From Myxococcales bacterium (GTDB lineage: Bacteria; Myxococcota_C; UBA6777): a stretch of 10,619 bases of DNA. A program made the position numbers and the translations under genes. The stretch's first letter is position 1, and the number at the start of each line of letters is the position of its first letter. The DNA lies in contig JALTMC010000795.1 of assembly GCA_027005175.1 (NCBI GenBank), positions 1-10,619 of the forward strand. Direction: 5' to 3'. This document shows positions 6,233 to 10,619 of the stretch, one piece after another. A model generated the notes under the pieces. It had not been told where the DNA came from, did not search any database, and worked only from the letters and a program-made list of their open reading frames with translations.

Positions 6233-7695
6233 AAACATTTGATTTAGTTGCCATTCTTCGCCGGTTGTATGCGATTGTCATTCGTCGTTTTGCGCTGATC
6301 GTCATTCCAGTGTCCATTCTCACACCGGGTGGGTATATTGTGTACAAGCTTATGCCTCGAACCTACAAGTCGTACACAAAGATCCTGATGGCAGAGCCCA
6401 AAACCCAGCAAACCCTCCTTGCTCAGGTCGGCTCGACCTCCCGAATCAACAAACGAATCAACCTTCTCATCAATGTCGTATTGAGTCACAATGTGTTGGG
6501 ACAACTTGCAAAGTACATCGCCCAAAAGAAAAAGATAAAGTTGACTCCCAGAAAGCTCTACCAATGGACAGCAGGACTGCGGAAAAAAATAAGCATATGG
6601 AATATGGGACAGGGGCTGGTTCAGCTAGAATATAAGAGTGGTGATCCGAAGGAGTGCCTGGACCACCTCAAATATTTGTTTGGCCTCTTCTTGAAAGAGA
6701 CCACACGACCCGAGCACGTCGCCATCAAACGTTCGGCAAACTTCTTAGCCAAGCAGCTTGCACACTTACGAACGCGACTGCAAAAGGCCGAAACAGCCTT
6801 GACAGATTTCAAACGCAAGCACAGTCTGGAGCTGCCCAAGACTTTTCGTGCCAACCTCAACAACTACTTGGCGATCAGTAAAAAGCTATTTGAGGACCGA
6901 CAAGAACTTCTGACAGCCACACGACGGCGCAATTTCCTTCGACAACAACTCAATCAACTCGACCCCTCGCTGGTTCGCGTCCGTAAACAGATCCTTCAAA
7001 TGTTGGCGTTGAAGATCAGGTTGGCAGGATATCTCTCGCGCTATACCAGTCGTCACCCCAAAGTGAAGCGAACTCGGAAACGACTTCGCTCGATACAACG
7101 GGCCATTACGACACATCGTTTGCGCCGTATGCAAACTCTCAAACAACTCAAGCAAACCATGAAGCCGGGTCGTTTTGTGCCCGGTTCCAAACGCAATGGC
7201 AGTAAAGGAGAGCGCCCAGGGCCACTCTCTTTGTTTGACAAATACCAGGAAACTGTCTTTCGCATCGCAGTTCTGAAACAACAATTACAAGAGAACAAAA
7301 ATCAGTTCAACAAACTCAAGAAACAATTGGCGGATTATCCACTGCGGGAGCAGCAACTCAACGAACTCACTCGCGATGTAACGATCTCCAGGACAATTTA
7401 TACCAAAGTCCGCACACTGCATGAACAATCGTTATTGCAACGCGAACTCGACATCTTCGACGCGACACGTCGTGTCCGTGTGATCGAGCCTGCCGCTCTT
7501 CCCCTTTATCCAATCGCCCCTAAATTTATACTTGTGGTCGGTGGAGCGATCTTTGCTGCCTTTGCCTTCTCTGCCCTGTTGATCGGGTTCGCTGAACTCT
7601 TCGACCCAACCTATACAGGTGACGAAGAAGTCACAGAACTCCTCGGTGTCGATGTCATTGGCGAAGTCAAAGAGCTACCTCAAATTATTTTGTAA
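6229..7695 (+). CDS. Wzz/GumC-type polysaccharide copolymerase (chain-length determinant)
   Basis: An inner-membrane protein that sets polymer length, usually with a BY-kinase. There is one membrane segment near the N-terminus (about 20-40, RFALIVIPVSILTPGGYIVY) and a second near the C-terminus (about 431-455). A long periplasmic region between them has Gln/Leu/Arg-rich coiled-coil stretches (about 165-310 and 336-405). The segment RVRVIEPAALPLYPIAP (415-431) is the family's Pro-rich motif before the second helix. The cytoplasmic end (about 456-488), with DEEVTELLGVDVIGEV, looks like the family's linker to a kinase. No kinase domain follows, so the separate ATPase at 2013-2936 is the likely partner. 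The start overlaps the glycosyltransferase stop in ATGA (6229-6232) and has no Shine-Dalgarno of its own. The gene's end overlaps mvaD, which is convergent. Confidence 0.9.
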   Translation: MKTFDLVAILRRLYAIVIRRFALIVIPVSILTPGGYIVYKLMPRTYKSYTKILMAEPKTQQTLLAQVGSTSRINKRINLLINVVLSHNVLGQLAKYIAQKKKIKLTPRKLYQWTAGLRKKISIWNMGQGLVQLEYKSGDPKECLDHLKYLFGLFLKETTRPEHVAIKRSANFLAKQLAHLRTRLQKAETALTDFKRKHSLELPKTFRANLNNYLAISKKLFEDRQELLTATRRRNFLRQQLNQLDPSLVRVRKQILQMLALKIRLAGYLSRYTSRHPKVKRTRKRLRSIQRAITTHRLRRMQTLKQLKQTMKPGRFVPGSKRNGSKGERPGPLSLFDKYQETVFRIAVLKQQLQENKNQFNKLKKQLADYPLREQQLNELTRDVTISRTIYTKVRTLHEQSLLQRELDIFDATRRVRVIEPAALPLYPIAPKFILVVGGAIFAAFAFSALLIGFAELFDPTYTGDEEVTELLGVDVIGEVKELPQIIL

Positions 7696-8647
7696 GTAAT
7701 TCTTCGTAAGATAGCCCGAGTCGGTCTTCGAGGATGCCCACCAGACCGGGCAAGGCTCGGCAAGCTTGAGAGACAACCTCTTGGTACTCTGGAGAACAAA
7801 AGATCTTGACATTCGGACCAGCATCGATCGTAAAAAAACACGGTACACCATTGGCACGCAGTTGCCGTGTGAGAGCGATAGCCTCATGGGTACCGGGCAT
7901 AAAGTAATCAACAGGTGGAATCGCTTGGTGCATGACATTGTGCATCGCCAAACAATTGGCTTCCGCCACACGGCCCAACGTTAGGAGATCACCCTGCACA
8001 AGAGCCTCTTGAGCAAGTTGAAGGTCAGCATCGTTGCGTTGATGAAATCCATCATAGATGGGAGAGGTGTCTCGGCACCGCTCCATCGCTGCGGTAGATC
8101 CGATATGTTTGGGTTGGTCATTGACAACACAAACCACGAGAGAGAGGGGCAGGTGAGACGCTGGATGAAGCTGTCGAACGAGGCAGTCTTTCCCCTCTGG
8201 ATCTGTGCCTGCTTCCCAGAGCACATAGCCCGGCAGTAGTGACCGCACCGATGAACCACTCCCCAACCTGGACCACGTCGCTATCTGTTGAAGAGGAACC
8301 TCCCCCGAACCAAGAAACTGAGAGAGGGCGAGAGCCAATGCAGCCATAGAAGAAGCAGAACTAGCCAGCCCTGCCCCCGAAGGGAAATGATTGACGATCG
8401 AGATCTTCAGAGGTCGATGATCCCCCAAATCCTTACGCGCGGCAGCTAACACACGTTGTGACTTGCTGGGATCCCCCATAATATCCCAGAGATCTTCAGA
8501 GCCTGTGCTCTCCTCTACCGTTGCTTCCGAGATCAATGAACTCAATGTAATCGAGAGGCTCGACGTCAACGGTAAATTCAAAGCACGATCTCGTTTACCC
8601 CAATACTTAATCAGGGCGATATTGGATGGAGCAGATACCTTAATCAA
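7685..8647 (-). CDS. mvaD: Diphosphomevalonate decarboxylase
   Basis: Catalyses the ATP-dependent decarboxylation of diphosphomevalonate to isopentenyl diphosphate, the last step of the classical mevalonate pathway. The 320-residue GHMP-fold protein has APSNIALIKYWGKRD (6-20), the phosphate loop FPSGAGLASSASSMAALA (88-105), SRLGSGSSVRS (126-136) and TIDAGPNVKI (273-282). Lys14, Arg135 and Asp275 align with the Lys18, Arg158 and Asp302 that I recall as catalytic in yeast, so an active enzyme is expected. The start is TTG at 8647-8645: the frame is closed by a TGA two codons upstream (8653-8651), and AAAGGA (minus strand, 8656-8661) sits 8 nt before it. No other mevalonate-pathway gene is in the window. 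It overlaps the copolymerase gene tail-to-tail by 11 bp. Confidence 0.95.
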   Translation of the reverse strand: MIKVSAPSNIALIKYWGKRDRALNLPLTSSLSITLSSLISEATVEESTGSEDLWDIMGDPSKSQRVLAAARKDLGDHRPLKISIVNHFPSGAGLASSASSMAALALALSQFLGSGEVPLQQIATWSRLGSGSSVRSLLPGYVLWEAGTDPEGKDCLVRQLHPASHLPLSLVVCVVNDQPKHIGSTAAMERCRDTSPIYDGFHQRNDADLQLAQEALVQGDLLTLGRVAEANCLAMHNVMHQAIPPVDYFMPGTHEAIALTRQLRANGVPCFFTIDAGPNVKIFCSPEYQEVVSQACRALPGLVGILEDRLGLSYEELLTK

Positions 8648-8650
8648 TGG

Positions 8651-8950
8651 TCATGTCCTTTGGTGCAAGAAAGATCTCGTTTGCCATCCGTGTTGACCCA
8701 AAGTGGCATCAACCACAGGTCTGTCACCACCGCAAACGAGTGGAGATTGAAGCTTTAAAGGCTGAAGCAGCCTTGCAGCCTTCACAAGGCCCAATACAAA
8801 GAATAATACCACAGCCATCCCGATTATAGAAAATCCAGATCGTGCCGTATATAGGGGGGAGGGTCTTCTCAGTTGCAGTCCTACAGGTTCCAGTGTTATA
8901 AAAGAGACACCATCTTGAGACAAGCTTACAGGTGAGGACAGGTAACTCAT
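8651..8950 (-). CDS. Possible small single-pass membrane protein upstream of mvaD
   Basis: I recognise no family. The 99-residue frame starts at ATG 8950, preceded on the minus strand by GGAAAGG ending 8 nt before it. It ends with TGA at 8653-8651, one codon before the mvaD TTG start, and the mvaD ribosome binding site lies inside its last codons. That arrangement suggests coupling. The product has a polar N-terminus (1-38), one clear hydrophobic helix (about 39-57, GFSIIGMAVVLFFVLGLVK) and a basic C-terminal part. Against it: a candidate plus-strand promoter for the downstream gene (8873-8902) and a TATAAT on the minus strand (8828-8823) lie inside it, so this may instead be non-coding leader sequence. 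Confidence 0.45.
   Translation of the reverse strand: MSYLSSPVSLSQDGVSFITLEPVGLQLRRPSPLYTARSGFSIIGMAVVLFFVLGLVKAARLLQPLKLQSPLVCGGDRPVVDATLGQHGWQTRSFLHQRT
8758..8782. repeat. Small hairpin with duplicated arm upstream of mvaD
   Basis: AAGGCTG (8758-8764), a loop of three bases, and CAGCCTT (8768-8774) form a 7-bp perfect stem; a second CAGCCTT follows at 8776-8782, so two alternative pairings are possible. No T-run follows on either strand, so it does not look like an intrinsic terminator. It lies in the possible 99-aa frame or, if that is not a gene, in the mvaD leader. Confidence 0.4.
8873..8902 (+). promoter_or_regulatory. Candidate promoter for the receiver-like/RsbW-like gene
   Basis: TTGCAG (8873-8878), an 18-bp spacer and TATAAA (8897-8902), with a TGT extension immediately before the -10 (8894-8896). 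It points to a start near 8909 and a leader of roughly 130 nt before the ATG at 9037. The -35 is weak; the extended -10 is good. Prediction by eye. Confidence 0.35.
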
Positions 8951-8992
8951 CTCATGAACCTTTCCAGTACCCTACTAGAGAAATAGCTGCCC

Positions 8993-9016
8993 AGAACATA
9001 AACCGTTCCATGTTCT
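8993..9016. promoter_or_regulatory. Inverted repeat AGAACAT-N10-ATGTTCT in the divergent leader
   Basis: Perfect 7-bp arms at 8993-8999 and 9010-9016 are separated by 10 bp, just upstream of the GGAGGAG ribosome binding site (9027-9033). It could be an operator or an RNA hairpin in the leader. On the minus strand a weak promoter-like pair (TTGGGC and TATGTT, 17 bp apart) overlaps it and could serve the opposite gene. Confidence 0.35.
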
Positions 9017-9036
9017 AGCCCAAAACGGAGGAGTTG

Positions 9037-9948
9037 ATGAACTTTCTGATCGCGGATCACCATGAGAACACCCGCCATCAACTCCGTAATTTCCTACAGC
9101 AGCAACATCACAAGGTCTACGAGGCTAAGACTGGCAAAGAAGCTTTACAGCTTTTTAAGAAGGAGATGATTGAAGGGGTATTTGGTCGCTTAGACCTCCC
9201 TGAAGTCGATGGATTTACCCTGCTCCAGTCCGTAAAAAAACTCAAAGCATTTGTACCGTTTGTAGCCATAGCCTCCGATGACCAGAAAGACACGATACTG
9301 CGCTCTTTCAGTATGGGAGCCTGTGACCTCCTCTCCCACCCTCTCTCCCACTCCAACTTGCATCAAAGCCTGAGCCGAGTCATACAGCTCAATGAAGACT
9401 CAAAATTTAGTGTGTACTGCCTGGATAACTCTATCTTTGAGTCCCGAACCCTCGAACTTTTCAACGATTTTGAATATGTCAATCAGATCGTAGCGTTTAT
9501 GACTCGTAACCTTCCGAGCTTTGGAATTCTTGAAGAACAAGAACTGTTCGCCATTAATATGGCTCTTGTAGAAGCATTGAGCAACGCCATCTTTCATGGC
9601 AATCTGGAAGTCTCATCCGACCTCAAACAACAGCGCTTCGAGCGATTTCGTGAAGAAGCCGAACAGCGTCGGCAGCAAGAACCCTATTGCCATCGACGTG
9701 TGTACATCCACTATGAGATCAGCCGAAATTCTGTAAAGTATGTGATCCGCGACGAGGGAAAGGGATTTGATTACTCCAAACTTCCAGACCCTACGTTGCC
9801 TGAAAATGTGTTCAAGGAAAGTGGGCGAGGCGTTTTAATGATCATGAGTTTCATGGATGAAGTATTCTGGAATACAAGGGGCAATGAAATTACTATGATT
9901 CGTTATAAAAAACATGGTATGAATCCATTTCGTATGCCTCCAACATGA
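9037..9948 (+). CDS. Degenerate receiver domain fused to RsbW/SpoIIAB-type ATPase
   Basis: Probably a regulatory protein of a partner-switching or two-component-like circuit. Residues 1-118 have the receiver (CheY-like) fold pattern: FLIADHHENTRHQLRNFL, EVDGFTLLQSVK and PFVAIAS. The phosphoacceptor position, four before the conserved Pro55, is Arg51 instead of Asp, and the conserved Lys is His101. Of the paired acidic residues only Asp7 remains (His8 next), so phosphorylation is not expected. Residues about 145-292 are a GHKL ATPase of the anti-sigma type. They carry an N box EALSNAIFHGN (179-189), a G1 box RDEGKGFD (238-245) and a G2 box SGRGVLMI (262-269). There is no dimerisation/phosphoacceptor His domain as in sensor kinases. 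I chose ATG 9037, five bases after GGAGG (9027-9031), over the TTG one codon earlier. The target is unknown; no sigma factor is in the window. Confidence 0.85.
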   Translation: MNFLIADHHENTRHQLRNFLQQQHHKVYEAKTGKEALQLFKKEMIEGVFGRLDLPEVDGFTLLQSVKKLKAFVPFVAIASDDQKDTILRSFSMGACDLLSHPLSHSNLHQSLSRVIQLNEDSKFSVYCLDNSIFESRTLELFNDFEYVNQIVAFMTRNLPSFGILEEQELFAINMALVEALSNAIFHGNLEVSSDLKQQRFERFREEAEQRRQQEPYCHRRVYIHYEISRNSVKYVIRDEGKGFDYSKLPDPTLPENVFKESGRGVLMIMSFMDEVFWNTRGNEITMIRYKKHGMNPFRMPPT

Positions 9949-10087
9949 CAACTCTCGAAACAAAATCCGGAGGAACTCCTCCTTCCATGACAGATGCTCC
10001 CGTCTCCATAAACTGCGACGAGAACCGCGTGCTCCTTCTTGCTAGAGGAGCCCAACTCTCCAAGCACAACGAACGATCACAAAGTAT
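9949..10087 (+). other. Spacer between the RsbW-like gene and the right-edge gene
   Basis: It contains a GGAGG-AACT-CCTCC hairpin (9969-9982) and a second inverted repeat, GCTCCT-N9-AGGAGC (around 10030-10050). Neither is followed by a T-run, so I do not call a terminator, and the genes may be co-transcribed. The GGAGG could also act as ribosome binding site for the small frame starting at 9987. Confidence 0.4.
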
Positions 10088-10091
10088 ATGA
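9987..10091 (+). CDS. Possible 34-aa ORF coupled to the right-edge gene
   Basis: ATG 9987 opens a 34-codon frame (starting MTDAPVSINCDENRVLLLAR) that ends in TGA at 10089-10091, overlapping the next ATG (10088) as ATGA. That is the same junction type as two in the exopolysaccharide operon. GGAGGA (9969-9974) lies 12 nt upstream, rather far, and its bases can pair with CCTCC just downstream. No family is recognised. It may be a leader peptide, a remnant of a longer gene, or chance. Confidence 0.3.
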   Translation: MTDAPVSINCDENRVLLLARGAQLSKHNERSQSI

Positions 10092-10619
10092 ATTCGCAAG
10101 AGTCTCTGCTTCAATACCTGGTCACAGAAGGATACATTACACCGATCCAACTCCATCGAGTGAGACAGGCTCAAGCCCAGCAAGGCGGTGAACTTCTCCC
10201 CGCCTTGCTGGGCTTGAAATTCTTAACACCTGAGAAGCTACATCACGCACAAGCGATGCATCAGCATTGGCTACGACGTCTAAGCCAGACACCGTCCAAT
10301 GTTCGCCCTCGCCGCTCCGTGAAAGAAACGGGACAGTTCCACCCAGCCCTTACACCCACAGGGCAATATTACGCAATGCGGCCCCCATCCCCTCAAACAG
10401 GTCAGTTTCGTTCCGCACCCCCAACAGGACGGTATCACCCTGCAACCCAAACCGCACAATACCAAACGTTCTCCCAAGCCAACCAAAGGGCACAATACCA
10501 AGCCCCCTTCAGACCGAACCAAAGACCCCAACACCAAAGACCTTCCAGACCGAACCAAAGACCCCAACACCAAACGCCTTCCAGGCCGAACCAAAGACCC
10601 CATACCGAGCCATCAGGGC
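10088..10619 (+). CDS. GspE/MshEN-like N-terminal domain with Pro/Gln-rich repeat tail, partial at right edge
   Basis: An open frame of 177 complete codons from ATG 10088 with no stop before the window ends. Residues 1 to about 60 (LLQYLVTEGYITPIQLHRVR, then GELLPALLGLKFLTPEKLHHAQ) show the two-helix-pair pattern 'G-I-T-x-x-Q-L ... G-E-L-L ... L-G-x-L-T-P-E-x-L'. It is known from the N-terminal domain of GspE/PilB-type secretion and pilus ATPases (MshEN, a c-di-GMP-binding fold in some members). From about 90 the sequence is low-complexity and rich in Pro, Gln, Arg and Thr. It has recurrent T-G-Q-[FY] motifs about ten residues apart and then a 12-residue repeat RPNQRPQHQxPS in two full copies plus a degenerate third. 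The catalytic or output part, if any, lies beyond the window; it could be an ATPase, a Ser/Thr kinase or neither. It is probably coupled to the upstream 34-aa frame; no strong ribosome binding site precedes it. Confidence 0.65.
   Translation, partial: MNSQESLLQYLVTEGYITPIQLHRVRQAQAQQGGELLPALLGLKFLTPEKLHHAQAMHQHWLRRLSQTPSNVRPRRSVKETGQFHPALTPTGQYYAMRPPSPQTGQFRSAPPTGRYHPATQTAQYQTFSQANQRAQYQAPFRPNQRPQHQRPSRPNQRPQHQTPSRPNQRPHTEPSG
10511..10618 (+). repeat. 36-bp in-frame tandem repeat, three units
   Basis: Units begin at 10511, 10547 and 10583 with agaccgaacc / aggccgaacc, a constant period of 36 bp. The first two are nearly identical; the third diverges after about 20 bases. Because 36 is divisible by three, the repeat encodes a 12-residue unit (RPNQRPQHQxPS) and copy number can change without a frameshift. 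Confidence 0.85.

Noticed and set aside
8998-9008. LexA-type box suggested by GAAC-N7-GTTC near 8994-9008
   Set aside because: The spacing does not match an SOS box I can name for this group, and no damage-response gene is adjacent; the longer AGAACAT/ATGTTCT symmetry explains it better.
9969-9982. GGAGG-AACT-CCTCC as an intrinsic terminator of the RsbW-like gene
   Set aside because: The stem is only five pairs and no run of T follows; more likely a ribosome binding site that can be masked.
10280-10603. 107-aa minus-strand frame with repeated GSLVR-type motifs
   Set aside because: It is the mirror of the 36-bp tandem repeat in the plus-strand gene starting at 10088, which has a recognisable N-terminal domain; the repetition follows from the DNA repeat.

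Overview
The window looks like bacterial chromosome of moderate GC content (about half, by eye), densely coded. It appears to come from a Gram-negative organism: it has an outer-membrane-type polysaccharide export protein with SLBB domains, a lipobox protein and a Wzz/GumC-type chain-length protein. An MvaD-type mevalonate decarboxylase, an RsbW-like ATPase fused to a receiver-like domain, and a protein starting with a GspE/MshEN-like domain followed by a Pro/Gln-rich repeat together recall the myxobacterial / former Deltaproteobacteria lineages. That placement is an inference, not a measurement.

Layout. Positions 1-402 (minus) hold the first 134 codons of a UDP-GlcNAc 2-epimerase that runs off the left edge. 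A 272-bp divergent intergenic region (403-674) carries a tandem 22-bp repeat, a diverged third copy, a 16-bp perfect palindrome and a candidate promoter. From 675 to 7695 (plus) lies a six-gene exopolysaccharide/capsule cluster: export protein (Wza-like), BY-kinase-like ATPase with degenerate motifs, small lipoprotein, Wzx-type flippase, GT4 glycosyltransferase and Wzz/GumC-type copolymerase. Gaps are 51 bp or less and two junctions are ATGA overlaps, so it is very probably one transcript. Its last gene overlaps tail-to-tail by 11 bp with mvaD (7685-8647, minus, TTG start). mvaD is preceded by a possible 99-aa single-pass membrane protein ORF (8651-8950, minus).

The right part is regulatory. 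At 9037-9948 (plus) a receiver-like domain lacking the phosphoacceptor Asp is fused to an RsbW/SpoIIAB-type ATPase. A possible 34-aa ORF (9987-10091) follows, overlapping by ATGA a long open frame (10088 to the right edge) that starts with a GspE/MshEN-like domain and continues into a Pro/Gln-rich tail with 36-bp tandem repeats.

Together, the epimerase would supply a ManNAc-type precursor, the GT4 adds a sugar, the flippase moves the lipid-linked unit across the inner membrane, the Wzz/GumC protein and the ATPase control polymer length, and the SLBB protein exports the chain. No initiating phosphoglycosyltransferase or Wzy polymerase lies in the window, so the pathway must be completed elsewhere. 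I see no wholly new system. The most unusual items are the pseudo-receiver anti-sigma-type protein, the degenerate BY-kinase, the repeat/palindrome-rich divergent control region and the repeat-bearing protein at the right edge.
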